This document shows, in pieces, positions 25,199 through 33,900 of a stretch of 64,000 bases of DNA. The stretch spans positions 1 to 64,000 of the forward strand of contig JBGTDU010000017.1 in assembly GCA_041748175.1 (NCBI GenBank), in the 5' to 3' direction. The notes under the pieces were generated by a model. It made no database searches. It was not told the origin of the DNA and saw only the letters and a program-made list of their open reading frames with translations. Source of the DNA: JAHEJB01 sp041748175. GTDB taxonomy: Bacteria; Bacteroidota; Rhodothermia; Rhodothermales; Rubricoccaceae. Made by a program: the position numbers and the translations under genes. The first letter of the stretch is position 1. Each line of letters starts with the position of its first letter.

Positions 25199-26134
25199 AT
25201 GAAGCTCACCGTTGTAGGCGCCGGAAACGTAGGCGCAACTGTTGCCGAGTGCGTCGCTCGAATGGACATCGTCAACGAAATCGCTCTCATCGACATCGTC
25301 GACGGCGTGGCGAAAGGCAAGGCGCTCGACCTCTGGGAAAGCGCGCCGATCCACGGCTTCGACACCATGCTTGTCGGCGGCGACGACTATGGATTGACGG
25401 AGGGCTCGGATATCTGTGTGATCACGGCGGGCCTGCCGCGCAAGCCGGGTATGAGCCGCGACGACCTCCTATCCAAGAACGCGACCATCGTAGGCAGCGT
25501 GACGGAACAGATCGTTGCGAGGAGCCCGAACACCATCCTCATCATCGTCTCCAACCCATTGGACGTGATGACGTACGTCGCCTACATGACGAGCGGATTT
25601 CCGAGCCAGCGCGTAATGGGAATGGCGGGCATCCTCGATACGGCGCGCTACCGGGCGTTCCTCGCGACTGAACTGAACGTTTCGGTAAAAGACATCTCGG
25701 CGATGCTCCTCGGCGGCCACGGCGACACGATGGTGCCGCTGCCACGCTACACCTCCATCGGCGGCAAGGCGCTGCCGAGTATGCTATCGGAAGAGCGGAT
25801 CAACGAAATTGTGGAGCGTACCAAGAAGGGAGGCGGCGAGATCGTTGGGCTGATGGGCACGAGCGCATGGTATGCGCCGGGCGCGGCAGCCGCGCAGATG
25901 GTGGAAGCCATCGTGAAAGACTCCAACCGCGTTCTACCTGCCGCAGCGTGGGCCTCGGGTCAGTATGGCTTGAACGACCTGTTCATCGGGATGCCCGTGA
26001 AGCTGGGCAAGGGCGGTATCAAGGAGATCATCGAACTCGACCTCACCGACGCCGAGATGGCGATGATGAACGACTCCGCCGAGCACGTCCGCGAAATCGT
26101 CGGGGCGTACGAGAGTATCAAGGAGACGGCTTGA
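25199..26134 (+). CDS. mdh: Malate dehydrogenase (LDH-like)
   Basis: Oxidises malate to oxaloacetate with NAD in the TCA cycle. It is a 311-residue protein of the lactate-dehydrogenase-like class seen in Bacteroidota and Chlorobi. The Rossmann motif VVGAGNVGAT lies at residues 5-14, the substrate arginines in GLPRKPGMSRDDLL, and the catalytic His in LLGGHGDTMVPL. The ATG at 25199 is the start because the NAD-binding fold begins there; an upstream in-frame start would add 34 residues derived from the heptamer repeats. Its last 16 codons are duplicated 257 bp downstream. Confidence 0.96.
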   Translation: MKLTVVGAGNVGATVAECVARMDIVNEIALIDIVDGVAKGKALDLWESAPIHGFDTMLVGGDDYGLTEGSDICVITAGLPRKPGMSRDDLLSKNATIVGSVTEQIVARSPNTILIIVSNPLDVMTYVAYMTSGFPSQRVMGMAGILDTARYRAFLATELNVSVKDISAMLLGGHGDTMVPLPRYTSIGGKALPSMLSEERINEIVERTKKGGGEIVGLMGTSAWYAPGAAAAQMVEAIVKDSNRVLPAAAWASGQYGLNDLFIGMPVKLGKGGIKEIIELDLTDAEMAMMNDSAEHVREIVGAYESIKETA

Positions 26135-26171
26135 CCGATTTCGGATTTGCGATTTCGGAAGACGAATCTCC

Positions 26172-26304
26172 GTAGCGTCGTTGCATGCAACGACGGTTCC
26201 CAATCGACCTGGGCCTGGCAGGACGCGAACCGACCTCCCACGATCGGCACCGAGCTCGGCCGCGCGCATCTCCACAACGCCGACGTTGCGTGCAACGTCG
26301 CTAC
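26172..26304. repeat. REP pair (BIME-like), copy 1
   Basis: It starts GTAG followed by the perfect 20-bp palindrome at 26176-26195. It ends with the near-palindrome CGACGTTGCGTGCAACGTCG (26281-26300) followed by CTAC. The two ends are inverted relatives of one another (about 21 of 24 positions). GTAG plus palindrome is the signature of REP sequences recognised by RAYT transposases. No RAYT gene is in this window. Confidence 0.7.
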
Positions 26305-26435
26305 AGGTGGGTGATGCGCATCGATGCCGTTTCGCCGCGGCGCTTCCGGGAAATCCTCGGGGCGTACGAGAGTATCAAGGAAACGGCTTGACCGATTTTG
26401 GATATACGATTTGGGATTTCGGAGGACGAATCTCC

Positions 26436-26560
26436 GTAGCGTCGTTGCATGCAACGACGGGTCCCAATCGACCAGGCCTTCGCAGGACTCAAACGGACCT
26501 CCCGCGATCGGCGCGGCCGTGCGCATCCCACAACGCCGACGTTGCGTGCAACGTCGCTAC
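26436..26560. repeat. REP pair (BIME-like), copy 2
   Basis: Second copy of the GTAG-palindrome pair, with palindromes at 26440-26459 and 26537-26556. The terminal CTAC provides the TAG stop codon of the T9SS cargo gene on the minus strand, so the element end is used as coding sequence. Confidence 0.7.
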
Positions 26561-27483
26561 AGGCGGGTGATGCGCGTTGATGCCGTTTCGCCATCGGCTG
26601 CCGTGATCCGAACAAAGTAGACCCCGCGAGGCCAGCCCGAGGCGTCCAGATTGAGGGTGGTCGCTCCTGCAACGACGACGAGTTCTTCTGAATAAACGTG
26701 GCGACCGAGTAGGTCGAAGACCTCAACTGCGACGTATTGCGGCCTGCTCAATAAGAGACTAATAGAAACCAAATCCACTGATGGGTTTGGGTGCGCAGTG
26801 AGCGACAGGCCTGACGATCTTGGAGATTCCGGCTCAACAGCAACTGGGAAGGGAGTCCCGATATCCAGCCCATTGACGTTGGCGTAGATTAGTTGAAAAT
26901 CCCAACAGGAGCCCTCACATCCTACGTTCCGAACGAGCCCAATATCAGCTCCAAAACGGAAATTCCCCGTAGGATACCTGTAGAATGATTTGACGGCAGT
27001 TGCAACTACATGGTCAGCTATCTCGACGACCCGCTCGTAGCCTTCTCCAGTCAGATAAGTGCCCGCCCCACATTCTACCTGCTGGCCTTCAGGTGGGAAC
27101 GGGGTGTGTAGCCCACAGTTCGTACCTCCGTACGGATATTCCGTGTTTCCATACAGCTGATAAATCGTGGCCGACAAAGTATCTAGCCTGTAGTACTCAT
27201 GGGACGAATCGACTTCCTCACCGCTCAGGTTGAATATCTCCCGAAGGACTTTGTTATACGTGATCTCGCCAATCGTTGAGTCTCCAACCACTGTGCGACG
27301 CCAGTACTGAGTGCAGCCCGGGAAACAGTCAGGAGGCACAAGTTCGATTTCTACACGGTACTCCCACACATTCCCAATCTCCAGCGGGAAGTAGCGCCAC
27401 GCCTCCGTGGTATCGGGGATGGGATCCTGCGCTGCCAGCGGCGCGCATACAACGAGGATCAACGAGAAAACGGACCAGCGCAT
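26557..27483 (-). CDS. Secreted protein with type IX secretion C-terminal sorting domain
   Basis: A 308-residue exported protein. The ATG at 27483 yields a signal peptide (MRWSVFSLILVVCAPLAAQ). The N-terminal part (YFPLEIGNVWEYRV) resembles lipoprotein-like domains that often precede sorting signals. The C-terminal 80 or so residues form a type A T9SS sorting domain: LTAHPNPSVDLVSISL, VEVFDLLGRHVY and GVYFVRITAADG. Six or more cysteines in the middle suggest disulphides. The stop codon lies in a REP element, and the 3' end is duplicated downstream. Confidence 0.85.
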   Translation of the reverse strand: MRWSVFSLILVVCAPLAAQDPIPDTTEAWRYFPLEIGNVWEYRVEIELVPPDCFPGCTQYWRRTVVGDSTIGEITYNKVLREIFNLSGEEVDSSHEYYRLDTLSATIYQLYGNTEYPYGGTNCGLHTPFPPEGQQVECGAGTYLTGEGYERVVEIADHVVATAVKSFYRYPTGNFRFGADIGLVRNVGCEGSCWDFQLIYANVNGLDIGTPFPVAVEPESPRSSGLSLTAHPNPSVDLVSISLLLSRPQYVAVEVFDLLGRHVYSEELVVVAGATTLNLDASGWPRGVYFVRITAADGETASTRITRL

Positions 27484-27563
27484 GGCTTCAGCGATGTCGT
27501 CTGGCACACGGTAAGGCTTTCCGGCGAGAATCGCAAACGCTTGGGGGGATTCTGCGGCCGCCC

Positions 27564-27860
27564 CTACTGCCCCATCACTTCATCAATCTCGCCCTGGTTC
27601 GCCTCGATGCGCTCGCGGAGGGAATAGCCAACGCGTTGGTCGCGGTCGAGACGCTCCTGCATGGCCTGGGTGTTTTCAAAACCCGCATCGATCTCAGTCC
27701 GCGTGCTCTCGACTTGCGCTCTGAGCGCGTCTATCTCCGTCTGAAGTTCCGCCTCCTCCTCCGTCATGGTTTCTTCTGATGGCGCTGCAGGCGCGCTTTC
27801 ATCAGACCTGGCGCATCCCAGGCAGCAGAATACCAGAAGCAAAACGAATGCGCGTGCCAT
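27564..27860 (-). CDS. Small coiled-coil lipoprotein
   Basis: A 98-residue protein. The ATG at 27860 overlaps the trkH stop by one base (TGATG), so it is translationally coupled. The signal ends in a lipobox LVFCCLGC, followed by an acidic linker. Residues about 40-95 form a long predicted coiled coil (EEEAELQTEIDALRAQVEST). I do not recognise the family. The coupling to a potassium transporter may only reflect operon position. Confidence 0.7.
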   Translation of the reverse strand: MARAFVLLLVFCCLGCARSDESAPAAPSEETMTEEEAELQTEIDALRAQVESTRTEIDAGFENTQAMQERLDRDQRVGYSLRERIEANQGEIDEVMGQ

Positions 27861-29512
27861 CACCGCTTCCAGAAGTGGGGAGTGAACAGGAGCAAGACGG
27901 TGAAGATCTCCAGCCGACCAGCCATCATAAGAAATGAAAGAACCCACTTGCCGGCGACGGGAACGTGGGTGTAATTCTCGGTAGGCCCGAAGGTGCCAAA
28001 GGCGGGACCAACATTGCCAACGCAGGAAAACGTCGAACTGAACGCGCTCATCAGGTCGAGGCCAAGGAATGCCATAACGATCGTGCCGGCGCCGATCAGG
28101 CCGATATAGAGCACGATGAACGACAACACGTTTTGCATGATGCCATCCGAGACGACGCGGTGGTCGAGCCGGATCGGGATCACCGCTCTTGGATGGATCA
28201 GCTTCTTGAACTCGCGGAACGAGTTCTTCAGAATCAAAAGAACGCGCACCACCTTAGGCCCGCCGCCGGTCGATCCCGCCATCCCCCCGACAAAGAACAG
28301 CCCAAAGATGATGCTCACCGCGAAGGGCGGCCAGAGTTCATAGTCGGCCGTTCCGAAGCCGGTGGTGGTCGTTATCGCTACGGCCTGGAACGCTGCATAC
28401 CTCAGGCTTGTCCAGAACCCATCGTAGCGGACGATCAGGCGACCGCTGACGTCCCCGCTGCCAAGTTCTGCGCCGCCACCCATGTCTTCGCCACCTGTCC
28501 TGCCTTCATCAGACGTGATCGCTTCGTCAGCGACTACGCCATCATCCTCGCCCGACGAGGCGATCTCTCGCTCGACGATTTCCCCGTTGAGCGTCACGGC
28601 GTCAGGTACGAAAGTGGCGGCGGGCTTCCACAAAACCACGGTCAACAGCGCGGTTGCACCCAGGAGGATGGTGACATAAACCCGAAATTCCTCGCTTTTC
28701 CAGACCGGCCCGATCTTGCGATGCAGCATGAGGTAGTGCAGGGTGAAGTTCATTCCCGCGAGGCACATGAAGGCCGTAATAACCCAGTCGACGTACGCGG
28801 ACCCGTACTGACCGACCGAGCCGTTCTCGGTCGAAAAGCCTCCGGTAGCCATCGTTGCAAAGGCGTGATTGACGGCCTCAAACAGGCTCATCGCGGGGAG
28901 CAACAGCACGACCTCGAGCACGGTGAGGCCGACGTAAATGGCCCAAAGGCGCTTCGCCGTCTCGGTTACACGCGGAGTCAGCTTGTCGGCTTGCGGCCCC
29001 GGCACTTCCGCCTTAAACAACTGCATTCCTCCAATACCCAGCATCGGCAAGACAGCCAGCGTAAGCACGATGATGCCCATACCTCCAAGCCAATGGGTGA
29101 GGCTCCGCCAGAACAGGAACGCGTTGGGGATGGCTTCGATGGCGGGCGTGTCGGCTCCGCCGAGAATTGTCGCGCCGGTGGTGGTGAAGCCGCTCATCGT
29201 CTCGAAAAACGCATCCGTGTACGATCCGAGCACGCCCGTGATAACGAACGGCAGTGCGCCGACGAGCGAGAGCACGAACCACGCGAGTGCCACGATCGCG
29301 AACCCTTCGCGAATCCTCAGTTCGTCTTTGGGCCGGTAGAGTGTCCACACGCCCGCCCCGACCGCAAGCGCTCCGATGCTCGTAATGGCAAACCCCCACC
29401 ACTGCGGTTCGCCGTAAAACAGCGCCACGCCCGTCGGTGCCAAAAGGGCTATTCCAAGCGCAAACAACAGCGCTCCGAGCACACCAACCACCGCTTTGAT
29501 GTCGAGTACCAT
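27860..29512 (-). CDS. trkH: Trk/Ktr-type potassium uptake membrane subunit
   Basis: TrkH forms the K+ pore in the inner membrane. At 550 residues it has the four pseudo-repeated pore loops with selectivity glycines: SGFTTTGATIL, MATGGFSTENG, TTTGFGTADY and CVGNVGPAFG. A long acidic insertion (EDDGVVADEAITSDEGRTGG, near residue 325) is unusual and probably a surface loop. It lies 7 bp after trkA. Confidence 0.93.
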   Translation of the reverse strand: MVLDIKAVVGVLGALLFALGIALLAPTGVALFYGEPQWWGFAITSIGALAVGAGVWTLYRPKDELRIREGFAIVALAWFVLSLVGALPFVITGVLGSYTDAFFETMSGFTTTGATILGGADTPAIEAIPNAFLFWRSLTHWLGGMGIIVLTLAVLPMLGIGGMQLFKAEVPGPQADKLTPRVTETAKRLWAIYVGLTVLEVVLLLPAMSLFEAVNHAFATMATGGFSTENGSVGQYGSAYVDWVITAFMCLAGMNFTLHYLMLHRKIGPVWKSEEFRVYVTILLGATALLTVVLWKPAATFVPDAVTLNGEIVEREIASSGEDDGVVADEAITSDEGRTGGEDMGGGAELGSGDVSGRLIVRYDGFWTSLRYAAFQAVAITTTTGFGTADYELWPPFAVSIIFGLFFVGGMAGSTGGGPKVVRVLLILKNSFREFKKLIHPRAVIPIRLDHRVVSDGIMQNVLSFIVLYIGLIGAGTIVMAFLGLDLMSAFSSTFSCVGNVGPAFGTFGPTENYTHVPVAGKWVLSFLMMAGRLEIFTVLLLFTPHFWKR

Positions 29513-29519
29513 CAGCCCA

Positions 29520-30893
29520 TTAGTTGGACGAGAAGAGCGCTTCGACGTCCTTCACTTTGTCCGGTGTGGCGAACAGGATGGCATGCTGGCCAGGCTCAAT
29601 GTGCGTTGAGCCCGTGGCAATCTCAATATGCTCGCCAACGACAACGCCGATGAGGATACCCGTCGGCAGCTTCTGGCTGATCAACGGAGCCGACACGATC
29701 GGAGACATCGCCTCGGCTTCCAGCTCCAGAATCTCGGCATCGAGCCCCTGAATCGTAGCCACGCTATGCACATGCGCCCCACGTAGGAACTGCAGCACTT
29801 CCCGCGTAACGGCCAGTTTCTGGCTCACGGCCGCGTCGAGGCCGATGGATTGCGAGATGGGGATGTACGCGCTTTTCGAGAGGAGGGCGACGGTTTTGCG
29901 CACTTGCAGGTGCTTCGCCATCAAACACGATACGAGGTTGGACTCCTCGTCCTCTGTCACGGCGACGACGGCGTCCATTTCGCTGAGGCCTTCGCGGACG
30001 AGCAGGTCGATATCGGCCGGGTCGCCGTTGATGACCAGCACACCCTCCAGCACTTCCGCGAGCTGTTCGGCCCGCGCGCGGTCGGCTTCAACGAGCTTGA
30101 CGGTCATCCCGCCGGAGCGAATCTTCTTGCTTGATAGCCCCGCCGCGACGCGCGCACCCACTTTCGTTCCGCCCAATATCATGCAGTGCTCCAAACGCCG
30201 CCCGTCTTTTCCAAGCATGTCCGTGACCCTTCCAACCTGCCAGGTGGGCGTGAGGACGAAGACCTGGTCGTTAGCCTGGAGCGTATCCCGCCCATACGGC
30301 ACGATGCTGCGGATTCCCCGGGATATCGCCATCACGCGAAACTGAAGGTCTGCGTGCTTCTTCGCCAGTTCATGCAAGGGCGTAGCCACAACAGCGGCAT
30401 CCTGATCGATACGAACCCCCACTAGTTGAACACGGCCATCACAAAACTCCAGGATATCGGTGGCCGCCGCGCGCTTCAACAACGCAACCACTTCGGCGGC
30501 CGTGCTTTCTTCCGGGTTTATGATGAGATCAATGCCTAGCTCTTCGGGCGAGAGCAGCGACTTCTTTCCCGTGAACTCTTCGGAGCGAACGCGGGCAATG
30601 GTAATCGTCTTTCCGGCACCCTTTCCGGCTCGCTCTGCCATCATGGACGCGATGATGTTGACTTCGTCAACGTCCGTTACCGCGACGAGCAACTCAGCGT
30701 CACGGATTCTCGCCTCCGAAAGCGTCGTGGTGCTCGTCCCGGAACCGTGGATAGCCAGGACGTCAAGCGTGTCCTTGATATGCTCTATTTTGTCGGCGTC
30801 GCTGTCGATGACCGTTACGTCGTGCCGCTGCAACGAGAGCATTCGGGCTACGTCGTAGCCGACGTCTCCCGCACCAACGACGATGGCACGCAT
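29520..30893 (-). CDS. trkA: Trk potassium uptake regulatory subunit
   Basis: TrkA is the peripheral NAD-binding regulator of TrkH. The ATG at 30893 places the Rossmann motif IVVGAGDVGYDVARML at the N-terminus. The protein has two RCK_N/TrkA-C repeats; the second begins MILGGTKVGARVAAGL near residue 235. At 457 residues it is normal for the tandem form. Gene order trkA-trkH-lipoprotein suggests one operon. Confidence 0.94.
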   Translation of the reverse strand: MRAIVVGAGDVGYDVARMLSLQRHDVTVIDSDADKIEHIKDTLDVLAIHGSGTSTTTLSEARIRDAELLVAVTDVDEVNIIASMMAERAGKGAGKTITIARVRSEEFTGKKSLLSPEELGIDLIINPEESTAAEVVALLKRAAATDILEFCDGRVQLVGVRIDQDAAVVATPLHELAKKHADLQFRVMAISRGIRSIVPYGRDTLQANDQVFVLTPTWQVGRVTDMLGKDGRRLEHCMILGGTKVGARVAAGLSSKKIRSGGMTVKLVEADRARAEQLAEVLEGVLVINGDPADIDLLVREGLSEMDAVVAVTEDEESNLVSCLMAKHLQVRKTVALLSKSAYIPISQSIGLDAAVSQKLAVTREVLQFLRGAHVHSVATIQGLDAEILELEAEAMSPIVSAPLISQKLPTGILIGVVVGEHIEIATGSTHIEPGQHAILFATPDKVKDVEALFSSN

Positions 30894-30951
30894 GTAATCC
30901 GGTTGAGTTTGAAGCGTTGAAGGTACGGCAATCGAAATCGTGGGCGGCTGG

Positions 30952-33900
30952 TTAAACGTCGGTCTGAGGCGCGTCTCCAGCCAGTGGGAGCCGGATTCGA
31001 AACGTGGTTCCTCTGGCCTCCTCCGTGTCGAACCAAATGGACCCGCCGCTCGCCTCAATGCCTTTTTTTACGATAGCCAGACCTAGCCCCATCCCGCTCG
31101 TTTTCGTGGAAAAGTTGGGCTGGAAGATGCGCGCGCGGATGTCAACGGGAATACCAGTACCGTTGTCTTGAATCTCGGAGTGGGCAAAGCCAGCGGATTT
31201 CGATGTACGCACGATGATCCGGCCGTCGCGCTGGCCTGTCATCGCTTGAAGTGCGTTCGTGAAAAGATTGATGTAGGCACGTCGGAGCTCCTCGCGGTCC
31301 GCCTCGATGTAGAGTGGCGCATCGGCGAGCTCAAGGTTGACTTCGACGGGATACGCGGACGGCGCTTCGTCCTCGAACAAAGCGGCCGCTTCGCCGACAA
31401 CATGGTTGAGATCGAGCCGCTCCGGGTTCCTCCTGGGCAGCCGCGCAAAGGAGGAGAACTCGCCCGCAATTCGACTCAGCGCGTCTATCTGTTCGATTAG
31501 CGTCGTGGTTATTCGGTCCAACGTTGTCGTGAACTTGCGCTCATTCGGCGGGGCGTCTTCGCCTGCAGGGCGATGCGATCGCCGAAGATGTTGCACGGAG
31601 AGCTTCATGGGCGTCAACGGATTCTTGATCTCGTGGGCCACCTGCTGGGCCATCTCTCGCCAGGCCAGTTCCCGTTCCTGCTGAGCCAGCATCCGCCGAT
31701 TCTCGACGATCTGCCCTTGCATTTCGTTGAACGCCTCGGCCAGTTGCCCCATCTCATCCTGGGTTTCCACGGGGATCGGTTCGTAGGTCTGGCCTTCGCC
31801 AACCGCTTTCAGCCCCTCCCTCAGGCGTTTGAAGGGGCGGGTAAGCTGATCGGCAAGCAGCGCAGTGGTTACGAAGATCCCAAGCATCAGCACGAGTAGA
31901 ACGCCGAAGAGGTACGCGATCATCCGAGCTTGGCCGGCCTCGATGCTCGACTGCTCGGGCAGCGTCGGCACGGCCACCGCGCCGATGGCCCGGCCACGCT
32001 CGTCAGCGATGGCTTTGTACCCAATCGTGTAGGAAAACGTGCCGATTCGGCCTTCGGCAAACGCATAGCGGTGCCCCTCAGCGTAGAGCGCCCGATACAC
32101 ATCCGCCGGAAGGCGCTCATCAATAAATCGCTGCCGCACGAGTTGCCGACGACTCGTGGAAACGAGCCGATAGCCGAAATATACGTGGAGGTCAAGGCCG
32201 AGCTGGGCGCTGGCTTTATCAGCACGTGCGTTTTCAAGAACGGTGGAGACTGGCGTTCCCGGCCCGGCATCGGCGGTGACGGCGGCCTCGACAAGTTGCA
32301 ACCGCAAGCGGAGCAGATTCTCGACGCTCTGCTCATTCTGAACAACGATGACCTGCCGCCCGATCATGCCGGTGACAGCCACCGTCGCGATTCCAACAAA
32401 CAGGAATCGGGAAAGCACCTTATCGCTAAACCGAGCCCGGCTTGATGCGAGCAATCCCATCCGGCGGCGAATTGGCAGACCCGCCAGATAGACAAGAAGG
32501 CCAAGGACCAAACCTGCAACGGTAATCCGAAGGAGGTTGAACAAGTGGTCGAAGCCCGATGGCGTGGGCAGACGAACGGCAATGGCGTCGAGGCGTTCAT
32601 CGCTTTCTCCGACCGCGTTCCGCCGATAGTAGACGCGGTAATCCTGACCCTCCAGAACCTCCCTCCGCCAGAATTCCGTCGCGTTCCCGGTGAAGGCATT
32701 TCGGACGCCAACGTCCAACTGAAAAGGGCCAGGCGCGACGCCACGACTTCGCACGAGCACACCATTGTCGTACTCGGCGTAGCTCAAGGTGGCCACATCC
32801 GCGTCCAACAACTCCGCCGGGACAAGCACGCTTGGGTACGGCGTTTCGCCGAGCGGCCTCGTCAGGCGTGGCGTCGCCTGGGCATACAACCAGCCCGCGA
32901 TGCTGCCGCCCGGTGCCTGCACAGGCCCGATTCCAGCATAGCGGTTCGTGCCACGTTGGCTTCCGATGGGCGCTCGAACTACGAGAAATCCCGCGCGGTC
33001 TTCACTCTGATAGCGGTCCCGCAGCAAAGCGAAGGCGAGCGGATCGTCCTTGCCGATGCGTGCAATTTGGCCGCGCCCGGCATCCGGGAGTGCATCGCCT
33101 GCATACGCGGCCAGCGTGTCGCCTACCGTGTTGAGAACGGCGAGGTCAACGGAATAATCGGAGAGAGAAGCGAGGAGCGAACCGGAGACGAGCCTGGTTA
33201 TAAGATCGTTGAACAAGACCCGCACGCTGTCGGGCAACGGAGCGGAATCCGCCAATGGCGATGTATCGCCGTCTGTTGAATCGACGATCGAGGAGTCTGC
33301 AACCAACGAATCGCGGGAGAGCAGATCGGCCTTCTCGACATCCTCCACAACCGTGACGAGGTCGCCACGGAGATCGCGTGAGCGGGCTTCGGTAAGGACT
33401 TGCTCGATGGCGTAGACCGCGCGCGGATCCTGCCCGAGTGCGAAGTCTTCGGCGGCTTCCTCAATCAGGACGTTGTCGCGTTCGCGGTCCGCCTCGGACA
33501 TCACCACGTACATCAGGGGCACCAGCACCAACACGCAGAAAAGCATTCCACGAAACGTGAGCGGCCACACCCACCGATCCCGGTGGCCGATGAGAAAGAG
33601 CGCCCCGGCCGTGCTCGAAACGGCGAACAGCGCGACGGAAACCAAGACCGGCGTGCCACCAATCGAGCCCGTGATCGCGACGGTGCCCAAGAACGCGACT
33701 ACCAAACCCCCAACGGCCTTCCAACTGAGATCCGTGGCGGGCTTGGTCCGGCCTGCGAAGGCGCGAGCCATGAGCACACATGCTGCAGCATTCGCTATGG
33801 CTGCATAAGCTCCAGCCATAAGCGCCATGAGGACAACGAGCGTGAGCGCATCGGGAATGGGTCCGGAGCGCTCGAAATAGGTCAGCGTTGCATCAAGCAC

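Larger units (their letters stand above)
26085..26597. repeat. Tandem duplication of the mdh / T9SS-cargo convergent junction
   Basis: Two diverged copies of a unit of about 256 bp lie head to tail (26085-26341 and 26342-26597). Each has the 3' end of mdh (GAYESIKETA then TGA, ending at 26134 and 26391). Each then has a REP pair with GTAG/CTAC ends, and finally the 3' end of the minus-strand T9SS-cargo gene (GETASMRITHL in the first unit, GETASTRITRL in the second). Only the outermost ends belong to complete genes. Confidence 0.85.

Noticed and set aside
26185..26391. Small plus-strand gene ending in GAYESIKETA
   Set aside because: Its end is the duplicated tail of mdh and the rest is REP sequence; it is a by-product of the tandem duplication.
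27965..29653. Plus-strand open frame of 562 codons opposite trkH and trkA
   Set aside because: The TrkH pore motifs on the minus strand are unmistakable. The opposite frame is an Arg/His/Asp-rich shadow produced by GC-biased codons.
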